A stretch of 64,000 nucleotides of DNA, taken from NCBI GenBank assembly GCA_017404545.1, contig JAFRCC010000018.1, positions 310,001 through 374,000 of the forward strand. Direction: 5' to 3'. The position numbers were made by a program, and so were the translations under genes. Shown here piece by piece: positions 28,867 to 37,882 of this stretch (the first letter of the stretch is position 1; the number at the start of each line of letters is the position of its first letter). A model generated the notes under the pieces. That model saw only the letters and a list, made by a program, of their open reading frames with translations, made no database searches and was not told where the DNA came from. The DNA is from Clostridia bacterium (GTDB lineage Bacteria > Bacillota > Clostridia > TANB77 > CAG-508).

Positions 28867-29892
28867 TTAATTCTTTAGATTTTTTCTCCTTAGTTGACCA
28901 CATGCTGCATCTATATCAGACCCTAGCTCTCTTCTTATTGTGGCTACAATACCGTTATCATTTAAATAGTCTCTAAACTTTATGATGTTTTCATTTGTGC
29001 TTTTCGAATACTGTCCATTCTCAATCTTATTAATTGGAATCAAATTCACATGACAAAGCATTCCTTTTAATAAATTTACCAATTGCTTTGCATCATTTAA
29101 ATTATCATTATTATCCTTAGCTAATGCATATTCAAAAGAAATTCTTTTATTCGTAATTTTTATATAATCTTTGCATGCTTTCATTAGCTCTGTTATATTA
29201 TATCTATTATTTACTGGCATCATACTACTTCTTTTCTCATCTGTTGTAGCGTGAAGCGATATTGATAATGTACACTGAATATTTTCATTCGCCAAATCAT
29301 ATATACGTGGCACTAAACCACTTGTTGACACACTTATATGCCTTGCGCCGATATTTAAACCTTTTTGATTATTTAAGATTCTTATTGCTTTTATCACATT
29401 ATCGTAATTATCTAATGGCTCTCCTATTCCCATAAATACAACATTTGATATTTTATCACCAATATCTTGCTCCACAGCTAATATCTGCTCTACTATTTCT
29501 CCTGGTGTTAGATTTCTTTCAAACTTAATTCCTGTTGATGCACAAAACTTGCATCCCATTTTACATCCTATTTGAGAAGATACGCATATTGTTTTTCCAT
29601 GGTGATACTGCATTAACACTGTTTCTATTGCATTACCATCAAGTACATCAAACAGGTATTTTTTCGTACCATCTGAAGACTCTTGCTTCTTTAGAATCTT
29701 GTAGTTGCATATGGTATAGTTTTCTTTCAGTTTATTTCTAAGATCAAGTGACAAATTTGTCATCTCATCAAAACTCATTACTTTATCTACATACAACCAC
29801 TTAAATATCTGCTCTGCCCTAAATTTTTTTTCGCCAACTGCAACTAATTCCTCTTGCAAATCGGCTAAATCAAAATCTTTTATATTTTTCAT
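28867..29892 (-). CDS. rlmN: 23S rRNA/tRNA (adenine-C2)-methyltransferase RlmN
   Basis: RlmN is a radical SAM enzyme making m2A2503 in 23S rRNA and m2A37 in tRNA. The 4Fe-4S motif C-KMG-C-KF-C is present, as are FMGIGEPLDN, the conserved C-terminal Cys (AACGQLR) and the S-x-S-L-H-A segment. About 341 residues from the ATG at 29892, which is family-typical. The frame is open for 12 more codons to a TTG, but the GAGAGAAGG box fits neither start well. Confidence 0.95.
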   Translation of the reverse strand: MKNIKDFDLADLQEELVAVGEKKFRAEQIFKWLYVDKVMSFDEMTNLSLDLRNKLKENYTICNYKILKKQESSDGTKKYLFDVLDGNAIETVLMQYHHGKTICVSSQIGCKMGCKFCASTGIKFERNLTPGEIVEQILAVEQDIGDKISNVVFMGIGEPLDNYDNVIKAIRILNNQKGLNIGARHISVSTSGLVPRIYDLANENIQCTLSISLHATTDEKRSSMMPVNNRYNITELMKACKDYIKITNKRISFEYALAKDNNDNLNDAKQLVNLLKGMLCHVNLIPINKIENGQYSKSTNENIIKFRDYLNDNGIVATIRRELGSDIDAACGQLRRKNLKN

Positions 29893-30073
29893 TTTTATAA
29901 TAAATAACCTTCTCTCTTTTCTGTGCAAGTTATATCATACTTCTGCTTTTTTTTCAAGTATGAGTCATTCATTTATTTAATTATATATTACTATTTAATG
30001 GTTATGATAATAATAAAAAGTGTTAAACTATAACAATTATATACAACCTTACATATTCTTTTTGCATAAAAAA

Positions 30074-30112
30074 TTTGGAAGGAGCCACGCTTGTCCTATT
30101 GCGCAACTCCTT
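30074..30112 (-). terminator. possible terminator after the small helical gene
   Basis: An imperfect stem (AAGGAG ... CGC / GCG ... CTCCTT) on the minus strand is followed by ATTTTTT. The loop and mismatches make it weaker than the others in this window. Confidence 0.4.
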
Positions 30113-30116
30113 ACTC

Positions 30117-30332
30117 TCATATCTTTTGCTCTATTTCTTGTAACTTTTTTGCAAAAACTGAACTTACCATGTCATCTATTTCGTTGTATTCTTGCAATTT
30201 ATCAATTTTTTCTAATATTAATACTTGATTTTTTTGAATATTTACAAACTGATCTTTTTCGCTAAATTGTAGTTCGTCTAGTATTTGAATTATTTTTTCG
30301 ATTTTTTCTGCAATTAATTTTTGTTTACACAT
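30117..30332 (-). CDS. small helical protein
   Basis: This 71-residue protein is amphipathic-helical, Lys/Glu/Gln rich and probably coiled coil. The ATG at 30332 is 5 bp after GAGGTGA. An ATG three codons earlier is before the box. No family is recognised. It lies alone between rlmN and aspS. Confidence 0.6.
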   Translation of the reverse strand: MCKQKLIAEKIEKIIQILDELQFSEKDQFVNIQKNQVLILEKIDKLQEYNEIDDMVSSVFAKKLQEIEQKI

Positions 30333-30441
30333 AAAAATCACCTCTCTACAAATATCGATAAAGTGATTTTACAATAAATTACTAAATTAGTCAATATAAA
30401 TACGAACATTTTTTCGTTCTAGTATGAACTTACCTCTAAAA

Positions 30442-30480
30442 TCAAAAATGGATAAGTTATAAAAACTCATCTATTTTTGA
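30442..30480. terminator. hairpin downstream of aspS
   Basis: An imperfect 15-bp stem (TCAAAAATAGATGAG paired with AACTTATCCATTTTTGA, 7-base loop) lies 27 bp beyond the aspS stop and is flanked by A/T-rich arms. It is a probable terminator. Confidence 0.55.
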
Positions 30481-30506
30481 ATGAAATAAATTCGTCGATT
30501 TTTGTT

Positions 30507-32273
30507 TTATTTTTTGTCAACATTTATATGAACATCCCTTAATTGCTCATCTGTTACCACAGATGGAGAATTCATCAATAAATCTCTTGCTTTTTTGTTC
30601 TTTGGAAACGCAATAACTTCTCTGATATTTAAAGAATCTGTTAATAATAGTATCATTCTATCTAATCCAGGTGCTGCACCGGCATGTGGTGGTGTTCCGT
30701 ACTGGAATGCTTTATACAAGGCTCCAAAACGTGTTTCAACATCTTTCTCTGTATATCCAGCTATTTCAAAAGCTTTTACCATAAGCTCTGGGTTATGGTT
30801 TCTAACAGCACCAGATGCCATTTCGAAACCATTACATACAACATCAAACTGATATGCAACAATATCTAATGGATCTTTATTTTCCAAAGCTTCAATGCCT
30901 CCTTGTGGCATTGAAAATGGATTATGGTTGAAATCTATTGTTCCTTCATCAGATAACTCATACATTGGAAAATCCGTAATTAAACAAAATTTATATACGT
31001 TTTTCTCCAACAAATCTAGTCGTTTTCCAAGCTCTATTCTAACTAAACCAGCTATTTTTTGAGCTGCTTTTAATTCATCAGCTATAAAGAATATTGCATC
31101 ATTTGGCTTAACACCAAAGTTATTTTCTAGATTATCTCTTATATCGTCTGTAACAAATTTAGCTATTCCTCCATTAACAACATTTTCACTATCTATTTTT
31201 ATCCATGCTAGCCCCTTAGCTTCGGCTTCTTCTGTGGCAAATTCTGTCATTTTGTCGAAGAATTTTCTTGTTTGTTCTGCTCCATTTGGAACAACAATTG
31301 CTTTGATAGTTTTGTCTTTAAATGCGTTAAATTCACTATTTTTAAATATATCTGTTACATCTTGAATTATTAACGGATTTCTTAAATCTGGTTTATCAAT
31401 TCCATATTTTTCCATAGCTTCTCTGTATGGAATTTGAATGAACGGTCCTTCATCTACTTTCCACGTAGTAAACTTCTTAAAAGTTGAAACGAAAAGTTCC
31501 TGCAATACATAAAATATATCTTCTTGAGTAGCAAAACTCATCTCAAAATCTACTTGATAAAATTCTCCTGGTGCCCTATCAGCTCTTGGATCTTCGTCTC
31601 TAAAACATGGTGCAATTTGGAAATATTTATCGAAGCCTGATATCATTAACAATTGTTTGAATTGTTGCGGCGCTTGAGGTAGAGCATAGAATTCCCCTGG
31701 ATGTAACCTACTTGGTACCAAATAATCTCTAGCACCTTCTGGTGATGAATTAGCAATAATTGGAGTTTGTATTTCGTTAAATCCTAATTCATATAACTTA
31801 TCTCTTAAATGTCTCATAACTTTTGAACGTAATAAAATTGTATTATGTATTCTATCATTTCTTAAATCTAAAAATCTATATTCCAATCTTAGATCTTCTC
31901 TTACTGAATCTATATCTGCTTTTTCTGAATTTATCTCAAAAGGTAATGTTGATTTACATTTCCCTAAAATTTCAATTTTATTGGCAATTACTTCAATCTC
32001 ACCCGTTGGTATTTTATTGTTTTTGTTTGATCTTTCAACAACTTTTCCATTTACTTGAATAACTGCTTCTGTATATAATCCTTCTAGCTGCTTTTGTATA
32101 TTTTCGTCATCTGATATAACAACTTGCGTAATACCATATTGATCTCTTAAATCTATAAACTTCATAGCTCCAAGATTTCTTATTCTCTGAACCCAACCAG
32201 ATAATCTAACTTCTTGATTTACGTTGCTTATATTAAGTTCCCCACAACTATGAGTTCTATATATATTCTCCAT
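30507..32273 (-). CDS. aspS: aspartyl-tRNA synthetase
   Basis: This 588-residue class II enzyme is of the bacterial type. It has an N-terminal OB fold (RLSGWVQRIRNLG), motif 2 (FRDEDPRADRAPGEFYQVDFEMSF) and a bacterial GAD insertion domain. Motif 3 (GAAPGLDRMILLL) is also present. Whether it is discriminating or also charges tRNA-Asn cannot be decided here; no gat genes are in view. Confidence 0.98.
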   Translation of the reverse strand: MENIYRTHSCGELNISNVNQEVRLSGWVQRIRNLGAMKFIDLRDQYGITQVVISDDENIQKQLEGLYTEAVIQVNGKVVERSNKNNKIPTGEIEVIANKIEILGKCKSTLPFEINSEKADIDSVREDLRLEYRFLDLRNDRIHNTILLRSKVMRHLRDKLYELGFNEIQTPIIANSSPEGARDYLVPSRLHPGEFYALPQAPQQFKQLLMISGFDKYFQIAPCFRDEDPRADRAPGEFYQVDFEMSFATQEDIFYVLQELFVSTFKKFTTWKVDEGPFIQIPYREAMEKYGIDKPDLRNPLIIQDVTDIFKNSEFNAFKDKTIKAIVVPNGAEQTRKFFDKMTEFATEEAEAKGLAWIKIDSENVVNGGIAKFVTDDIRDNLENNFGVKPNDAIFFIADELKAAQKIAGLVRIELGKRLDLLEKNVYKFCLITDFPMYELSDEGTIDFNHNPFSMPQGGIEALENKDPLDIVAYQFDVVCNGFEMASGAVRNHNPELMVKAFEIAGYTEKDVETRFGALYKAFQYGTPPHAGAAPGLDRMILLLTDSLNIREVIAFPKNKKARDLLMNSPSVVTDEQLRDVHINVDKK

Positions 32274-32404
32274 ATGCCATCTTCCTTACATTTTAAAATT
32301 TGAATTTTTGGAAATCCATAAACCATCTCAAAAATAATCTATATCATTATATCAATTTTTTTTTTAAATTCAATAGTTGGCAAAGCAATTTAGTAAAATC
32401 GCAT

Positions 32405-32463
32405 GAAAAAGGACAATTATGTTTCATTCAAAAATAATTCCAAATGAGAAACATAACTGCCCA
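32405..32463 (-). terminator. terminator after pfkA
   Basis: On the minus strand a long imperfect stem (GGGCAGTTATGTTTC... with its complement ...GAAACATAATTGTCC) ends in TTTTT, beginning 9 bp after the pfkA stop. Confidence 0.8.
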
Positions 32464-32471
32464 TTTCTCGT

Positions 32472-33614
32472 CTAATCACCTAAACAAATTCCGATACTTC
32501 TCGCTGTTTTTACAAGGTCATGATCCATTGTTACTTTTCTAATGTTACTTTCACTTGTATTACCTGAAACAGCACCTATTTCTTTATTTTGCCCTACAAC
32601 ATCTTCTAAAGAAACTGAATCTAATTTTCCATCTCTTATTACTGTTAATACATTAAATTGTCCATTTATTGCAAGTTCCATAGCTTTTGCTCCGTATTTT
32701 GTAGATAAAACTCTATCGAACGCAGTAGGCGTTCCACCTCTTTGCATGTAACCAAGAACTGTACATCGAGCTTCCATTCCGGTTCTTTCTTGAAGAATTC
32801 GTGCAACTTTTTCTCCTGCACCTCCAAGCTTTGTATTATCAACACCAAGTCCATTATTCCTTGTTTCAAGTACAGAAATTGAACCCCCTTTTGGAACGGC
32901 ACCTTCGGCAACTACTATTATCGAAAAGTTTTTGCCCAAACTTCGTCTTTGATTTATTTTTCCAACAACCTTATCTATGTCATATGGAATTTCTGGAATC
33001 AAAGCTATGTCTGCGCCACCAGAAATTGCTGACTCAAGTGCGATCCATCCAGCATATCTTCCCATAACTTCTAGTACCATTAATCTATGATGAGTTTCTC
33101 CTGTAGTATGGAGTCTATCAATAGCATCTGATGCAACAGAAACAGCAGTATTATATCCAAAAGTTATTTCCGTACACGCAACGTCGTTATCTATTGTTTT
33201 TGGAACTCCTATTACATTTATTCCTTTAAGAGAAAAATCTCTTGCAGATTTTTGAGTACCATCTCCACCCAATGTAAATATACAATCAAAACCATCATTT
33301 TTAATATTTTGAACACAAACATCTGATAAGTCTTTATATACTGTTTGACCATTTTCTTCTACCTTGTAGTTAAAAACATTTGCATTTGTTGAAGACCCAA
33401 TTATAGAGCCACCTCTTGCTATAATACCGGAAGCTCTGTTATTTCCAGAAGTACTCAATTTTATATAGTCATTATTTAATAGACCTTTGTATCCTTCTAC
33501 AAATCCATAACATTCAATTCCATATCTCTCCGCAGTTTTTACTATAGCTCTAATAACAGCATTAAAACCAGAAACATCTCCACCATTTGCCAATATTGCA
33601 ACTTTTTTAATCAT
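32472..33614 (-). CDS. pfkA: 6-phosphofructokinase (mixed ATP/PPi-type active site)
   Basis: The enzyme phosphorylates fructose 6-phosphate in glycolysis. The 380-residue protein is longer than classical ATP-PfkA (about 320). Its nucleotide-site motif is GGDGT (residues 116-120), as in ATP enzymes. Its sugar-site motif is PKTIDND (138-144), where classical ATP-PFKs have PGTIDND and PPi-PFKs have Lys. This Gly/Lys combination is known in so-called group III PFKs, some of which use ATP. Phosphoryl donor therefore cannot be fixed from sequence. The N-terminal loop is GGDVSGFN instead of GGDAPGMN. Confidence 0.92.
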   Translation of the reverse strand: MIKKVAILANGGDVSGFNAVIRAIVKTAERYGIECYGFVEGYKGLLNNDYIKLSTSGNNRASGIIARGGSIIGSSTNANVFNYKVEENGQTVYKDLSDVCVQNIKNDGFDCIFTLGGDGTQKSARDFSLKGINVIGVPKTIDNDVACTEITFGYNTAVSVASDAIDRLHTTGETHHRLMVLEVMGRYAGWIALESAISGGADIALIPEIPYDIDKVVGKINQRRSLGKNFSIIVVAEGAVPKGGSISVLETRNNGLGVDNTKLGGAGEKVARILQERTGMEARCTVLGYMQRGGTPTAFDRVLSTKYGAKAMELAINGQFNVLTVIRDGKLDSVSLEDVVGQNKEIGAVSGNTSESNIRKVTMDHDLVKTARSIGICLGD

Positions 33615-33689
33615 CTTTTGATTTTCCTCCCTAACAGAATTTTACAAGAGTATTATACCAATAAAAACATTTTTTACAATAGAATTCTC

Positions 33690-33731
33690 AAAAAAATTAT
33701 AGAGCATAAATATGTAGTTATGCTCTATAAT
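33690..33731 (-). terminator. terminator after the DUF5662 gene
   Basis: On the minus strand ATTATAGAGCATAA pairs perfectly with TTATGCTCTATAAT across an 8-base loop, followed by TTTTTT. It overlaps the last codons of the DUF5662 gene. Confidence 0.9.
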
Positions 33732-34302
33732 CCTTTTTCTTTGAGAAATATTTTTCCTCTATTTTTTTATATGTTTCCTTTAAATATTTCCTATTTACTG
33801 CTTCATCAATTCCTTCGTCTGCAATTTTCTTTAATACAATATCCATAAATTCAATAGTTCCAGGATGTTTTACTACTGGAGCATTTTTTTCTATATCATT
33901 CCAATATTTTAACGGCTCCTCCTTTGTCCATTTTTTTCCATTGTAAACCATTCCAGCTGATAATTTGTCGCACACCGCTTCAACCATATATTTATATGGT
34001 AAAAATACACCGATTTGCTCTGTTTTAGATATATCCACCCAATATTCAAAATGATGTTTATTTCTTCCTTTATGGTGAAGCCATGCCTTAGAATAGCCAA
34101 TATTTTCTCTTGCAACATGTAGCGGACTTCGCTTTCCATTATAATATTTAACACTTTCAAAAAATTCAGTTGGAGAGAATTTAGAAAGATCATGTACAAA
34201 CCCTCTCCATGGAATCCCAGCTTTAATCGCCAGTTTAAACACAATCCATCTATGTTTTGTAACAAGCATTATGTGCTTTACAATCTTTGTTGCCAAATTC
34301 AA
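33718..34302 (-). CDS. DUF5662 family protein
   Basis: This protein of about 194 residues has histidine-rich motifs (HRW, FVHDLSKFSPTEF, AWLHHKGRNKHHFEYW) that suggest a metal-dependent phosphohydrolase-like helical fold. This is an inference from the HD-like pattern. The TTG at 34302 is 8 bp after AAGGAG, which itself overlaps the end of the ABC-F gene. The pair is translationally coupled. Confidence 0.8.
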   Translation of the reverse strand: MNLATKIVKHIMLVTKHRWIVFKLAIKAGIPWRGFVHDLSKFSPTEFFESVKYYNGKRSPLHVARENIGYSKAWLHHKGRNKHHFEYWVDISKTEQIGVFLPYKYMVEAVCDKLSAGMVYNGKKWTKEEPLKYWNDIEKNAPVVKHPGTIEFMDIVLKKIADEGIDEAVNRKYLKETYKKIEEKYFSKKKDYRA

Positions 34303-34307
34303 AATAA

Positions 34308-36212
34308 TCACTCCTTCTCTAACAAATTTTGAAGATTTTCCCACTCTGTCATCTTTTCGTCTATAGTAATGTTTACTTGCTCTATCTGAGTTTGCAAATC
34401 AGATAATTTTTCATAATCGCTATATATATTCTCATCAGATATTGCCAGATTAAGCTCTTCTAGCTTTTTTTCTAATCCATCTATATCTCGCTCAATCTTT
34501 TTTACCTTTGTCGTTATTCTATTTTTTTCTTTTTGAATTAAGTATGTATTACTTGATTCCTTTTTGCTCTTCTCTGAAGCAATTTCAGATTTTTCTGTTT
34601 CATTATCTTCTTCTAACATTTCCTCATACTCTTCATATGGTCCATCAAAAAATTGAACATTTCCTCTTTTGAATACCAATAAGCAATCTGCAATTTTATT
34701 TACAAAAAACCTGTCATGTGAAACTACAATTATTGTACCATTGTATTCTTTAAGAAGCGTCTCAAGGCTCTCTTTTCCAATAATATCCATATGGTTAGTA
34801 GGCTCATCTAAAATTAACAAATTTGGCCCTTTTTTTAATATTTTACATAGAGCAAGTCTAACTTTTTCGCCACCTGAAAGCATATTAATTTTTTTGAAAA
34901 CATCATCTCCATAAAACATAAATGCTGCCAATGAATTTCTTAGCTCTGTCGTAGTTAATTCCGGAAATTCCTCACTAAAATCCTCCAATACAGTCTTTTC
35001 TGAATCTGAAAGAGCTATCTGCTGATCAAAATATCCTACAACCACATTATGACCAAGCTCAAGATTTCCTTCCAATTTTTCTATATTTCCAACAAGTGTT
35101 TTAAGTAGCGTTGATTTACCAATTCCATTTTCCCCTATAACAGCAAGTTTTTGTCCCCTATACAAATTAAACGAAACATCTTGAATTACTTCATTGTATC
35201 CAATTTTTAGATTTTTAGCATAAATAACATCTCTACCACTTTGCTTGTTTATTGTAAAATTTGTTCTAAATGATGTTAAATCGTATCTGTTAGGCATTTC
35301 AACCTTAACCATTCTTTCAATCTGCTTAAGCTTAGACATTGCCATCTTTGCCTTGGTGGGCTTATATTTAAATCTAGTTACAATATCATTCAATCTCTTG
35401 ATTTCTTTTTGTTGATACTCATAATCTTTAAGTTGTTTTTCATAGTTAACCTTTTTCTGCTCTTCAAAAAAAGTATAATTTCCAGAATATTCGCATGTAA
35501 CACCATACTCTATTTCGTATACTTTGTTTACAATTCTGTTTAGGAACATTCTATCATGAGAAACAATGATAACAGCTCTCGGATATTGTTTTAGGTATTG
35601 CTCCAACCACTCAATTGCCGTTATATCCAAGTGGTTAGTTGGTTCATCTAAAAGAAGTATGTCTGGTTTGCTCAACAATAACTTTATAAATGCAATTTTT
35701 GCTCTTTGTCCTCCAGAAAATTCCGAAATTTTCTTTAACTTGTCTTGGTTCGAAAATCCAAATTTTTTTATCGCTGTTTCGTACTCTTTTTTGTATATAT
35801 AACCACCTAAAAACTCAAATCTATCCATTGCTTTTGAATATTCTAGGGCAAGTTCTTCGGACGAATTTGATTGCATCTCAATCAAAAGCCTATTAATTTT
35901 TTGCTCTAGATCTATTATTGGCTTATACACTTTTAATATTTCATCTAGCATACTGCACGAATCATCTTCTAGATTCATCTGCTTTAAATAACCAATAATT
36001 GGCTTTCCTTCTTTTATTATGTTGAACTTTTCTTCGCCAGTTCCCTCTTCAAACATTTCATTATCAATAATAGCTTTTAATAATGTAGACTTACCTGCAC
36101 CATTGCGTCCAACAATTGCAATCTTATCTTTTTCTTTTATTTCAATATTAACTTCTTCAAGAATAGACTCGCCATCAAGCTCTACAGCTCCATTAGTAAT
36201 CTTATAGTTCAT
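34308..36212 (-). CDS. ABC-F family ATPase
   Basis: This soluble protein of about 634 residues has two ABC domains, without membrane segments. Walker A motifs are GRNGAGKST (N-terminal domain) and GENGIGKST (C-terminal domain). Signatures are FSGGQRAK and LSGGEKVR, both Walker B have LLLDEPTNHLD or LILDEPTNHMD, and a charged coiled-coil C-terminus spans about residues 535-634. The architecture fits the Uup/YdiF branch that acts on ribosomes. The ATG at 36212 is 5 bp after GGAGG and preferred over one four codons earlier. Confidence 0.93.
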   Translation of the reverse strand: MNYKITNGAVELDGESILEEVNIEIKEKDKIAIVGRNGAGKSTLLKAIIDNEMFEEGTGEEKFNIIKEGKPIIGYLKQMNLEDDSCSMLDEILKVYKPIIDLEQKINRLLIEMQSNSSEELALEYSKAMDRFEFLGGYIYKKEYETAIKKFGFSNQDKLKKISEFSGGQRAKIAFIKLLLSKPDILLLDEPTNHLDITAIEWLEQYLKQYPRAVIIVSHDRMFLNRIVNKVYEIEYGVTCEYSGNYTFFEEQKKVNYEKQLKDYEYQQKEIKRLNDIVTRFKYKPTKAKMAMSKLKQIERMVKVEMPNRYDLTSFRTNFTINKQSGRDVIYAKNLKIGYNEVIQDVSFNLYRGQKLAVIGENGIGKSTLLKTLVGNIEKLEGNLELGHNVVVGYFDQQIALSDSEKTVLEDFSEEFPELTTTELRNSLAAFMFYGDDVFKKINMLSGGEKVRLALCKILKKGPNLLILDEPTNHMDIIGKESLETLLKEYNGTIIVVSHDRFFVNKIADCLLVFKRGNVQFFDGPYEEYEEMLEEDNETEKSEIASEKSKKESSNTYLIQKEKNRITTKVKKIERDIDGLEKKLEELNLAISDENIYSDYEKLSDLQTQIEQVNITIDEKMTEWENLQNLLEKE

Positions 36213-36236
36213 GTAATCCTCCATACTAATTATTTA

Positions 36237-36872
36237 TTAGCATAATATTTTAGCTTCAATTTCTTCCTTAGTTATTGTGCCTTCCCTTAGAATATGTATT
36301 TTATTGTCAACGACTTTTACTATTGTAGAAGATACTCCTAATTTTGCATCTCCACCATCTATTATTATATCTACACTATTTTCAAAATCCTTTGCTATAT
36401 CATTAACCCTTATTCCGCTATTTTTCCCCGAAATGTTAGCACTTGGAGCAATAAGTGGGAAATTGATATTTTCAAGTATAGTCATTATTATTTTATTGTT
36501 TGGAATCCTAACTCCAATTGTGTTGTCATCTAATGTAAAACCTTTCCCTTCAAACGTATTTTTCCTTTTAAGTATTATAGTAATTGGACCTGGCATAAAG
36601 TTTTCTATTATTTTTTGCTCTATGCTTGATGTGATTTCTGCATATTTTTCAATATCTTCCTTACAAGAAACTAATATATTAATAGCTTTCTCTCTTGGTC
36701 TATTTTTAGCCTCATATACCTTATTTATTGCATTTATTGATGTAGCATTTGCTCCAATTCCATATACAGTTTCTGTAGGAAATATAACTATATTATCGTT
36801 TTCCAGAGCTTTAATAACCTGACACAGCTCTGTTTTATTTATTTCCCTTTTCCAGTCAAATAATTTATACAT
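36237..36872 (-). CDS. threonylcarbamoyl-AMP synthase (Sua5/YciO/YrdC family)
   Basis: The enzyme makes threonylcarbamoyl-adenylate for the t6A37 modification of ANN-decoding tRNAs. The 211-residue protein has FPTETVYGIG, KNRPREKAINILV (the KxR-SxxN-like motif) and SANISG. It lacks the C-terminal Sua5 extension, so it is the short TsaC-like form. It lies 24 bp upstream of the ABC-F gene. Confidence 0.92.
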   Translation of the reverse strand: MYKLFDWKREINKTELCQVIKALENDNIVIFPTETVYGIGANATSINAINKVYEAKNRPREKAINILVSCKEDIEKYAEITSSIEQKIIENFMPGPITIILKRKNTFEGKGFTLDDNTIGVRIPNNKIIMTILENINFPLIAPSANISGKNSGIRVNDIAKDFENSVDIIIDGGDAKLGVSSTIVKVVDNKIHILREGTITKEEIEAKILC

Positions 36873-36988
36873 ATTATCTCTTCTCTCTTATTTTTTTCTT
36901 TTCTAAATTTAACATAATTAACTACTAATTTCAAGTACTTCAAAATGTTAAAGTACCTGGAAATTCTGTAATTATTCTACATAAAAGA

Positions 36989-37016
36989 AAGAAATAGTTT
37001 CAATTAACTATTTCTT
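36989..37016. terminator. hairpin in the intergenic region beyond the Sua5 gene
   Basis: A perfect inverted repeat (AAGAAATAGTT/AACTATTTCTT, 6-base loop) is present. The rest of 36873-37213 shows no supported gene, only short open stretches with stops in all frames. Confidence 0.5.
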
Positions 37017-37213
37017 AATGGCTCGTTTGGCACTTCAGTATACGAATAATACGAAATATAGGAACCCACCTTACGCCACTATTTTCATCTTCCTTTATAC
37101 GTATTTCTTCATTTTATCTTCATACACTGCCTTTAACTTTACATCATTATATTATAAAAGCAAATAACTAACAATACTAATTATTTACTAAACTAATTTT
37201 AGATATTTGATGC

Positions 37214-37293
37214 GGTATGCCGATACCATGGGCTTTGTGCCTATGATGAAAAGTTTAGTAGCAAAATACTTGATGATAAGTGTTTTGCTACTA
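37214..37293 (+). other. cluster of three hairpins, possible structured RNA
   Basis: Three consecutive inverted repeats occur within 80 bp: GGTAT/ATACC at 37214-37227, CATGGGC/GCCTATG at 37227-37245, and a 16-bp stem TAGTAGCAAAATACTT with its near-perfect complement at 37256-37293, followed by T-rich sequence. The last is terminator-like for the plus strand. No open reading frame explains them. A small RNA or the 3' remnant of a lost gene are both possible; no good promoter was found. Confidence 0.35.
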
Positions 37294-37318
37294 TTTATTT
37301 GAATAATATCAGTAATAT

Positions 37319-37347
37319 TTGACAATTTACATAAAATGTAGTATGAT
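37319..37347 (+). promoter_or_regulatory. consensus promoter of the duplicated orphan gene
   Basis: A perfect -35 TTGACA (37319-37324), 17-bp spacer, and TATGAT (37342-37347) lie about 80 bp before the start codon. The predicted transcript would begin near 37354, directly before two hairpins. Confidence 0.75.
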
Positions 37348-37356
37348 GATAGTGTA

Positions 37357-37393
37357 GGCGGGGATGTCCTGCCACACGCTCGTTTGAGCGTGT
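37357..37393 (+). promoter_or_regulatory. two abutting hairpins in the mRNA leader
   Basis: Hairpin 1 is GGCGGG/CCTGCC (37357-37373). Hairpin 2 is ACACGCTC/GAGCGTGT with a GTTT loop (37374-37393). They abut with no spacer and are far more GC-rich than the surrounding DNA. A GGAGG ribosome binding site follows at about 37415. This could stabilise the mRNA or bind a regulator. Confidence 0.55.
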
Positions 37394-37427
37394 ACATTGA
37401 CAACCTAATATGTAGGAGGACAAATTT

Positions 37428-37805
37428 ATGAAAAAGATTTATAAGACTTTTTCTGCATCCATCGGATATGGTAACTTGAATGATGACGTAGCTACTTTTG
37501 CTAAACAAAATGGTTATGTTGAAATCAATCGTAGTGCACCTTCACTCTCTGCGGCTTCTCAATGCGGTGATTTTGCAATCGCCGTAACATCAATCTTTAG
37601 TCCTGATGTCATTGAGCAGGAAAGATTTTTCCAAACTTTTTCTGTAAGTATCGAAACAGGTGATTTAGATGATGAAATCATGTACTATGCCAAAAAAAAT
37701 GGTTATATTGAGATTGAGCGAAGTGCTCCGGCAATCGCTGGAGCGAGTCAGTGTGGTGACTTCGGTCTGGCAGTAACCTCAACATTTATCAAAACAAATT
37801 CATAA
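37428..37805 (+). CDS. orphan protein made of two tandem ~60-residue repeats
   Basis: This 125-residue protein consists of two copies of one unit: residues 1-62 and 65-125. Each has (F/Y)(K/Q)TFS-S, a G-L-D/N-DE/D-block, A-K-NGY-EI-RSAP, then ASQCGDF and AVTS. Each copy keeps one Cys. No signal peptide or membrane helix. I do not recognise a family. It is one of two plus-strand genes, has a consensus promoter, a hairpin leader, GGAGG and a strong terminator, and higher GC than its neighbours, so it looks like an acquired autonomous unit. Confidence 0.8.
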   Translation: MKKIYKTFSASIGYGNLNDDVATFAKQNGYVEINRSAPSLSAASQCGDFAIAVTSIFSPDVIEQERFFQTFSVSIETGDLDDEIMYYAKKNGYIEIERSAPAIAGASQCGDFGLAVTSTFIKTNS

Positions 37806-37832
37806 CCTCCTGTCATACACGGAATAGGTTAC

Positions 37833-37866
37833 AAAAAAAGCTCCTCACATTTGGGAGCTTTTTTTG
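37833..37866 (+). terminator. terminator of the duplicated orphan gene
   Basis: The perfect stem AAAAAAGCTCC/GGAGCTTTTTT with a 9-base loop is followed by T residues. It lies 28 bp after the stop codon. Confidence 0.92.
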
Positions 37867-37882
37867 TTGTTTTAAATACATT

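Noticed and set aside
37188..37508. Open frame of 106 codons on the minus strand
   Set aside because: It is antisense to the start, leader and promoter of the duplicated plus-strand gene and has no ribosome binding site.
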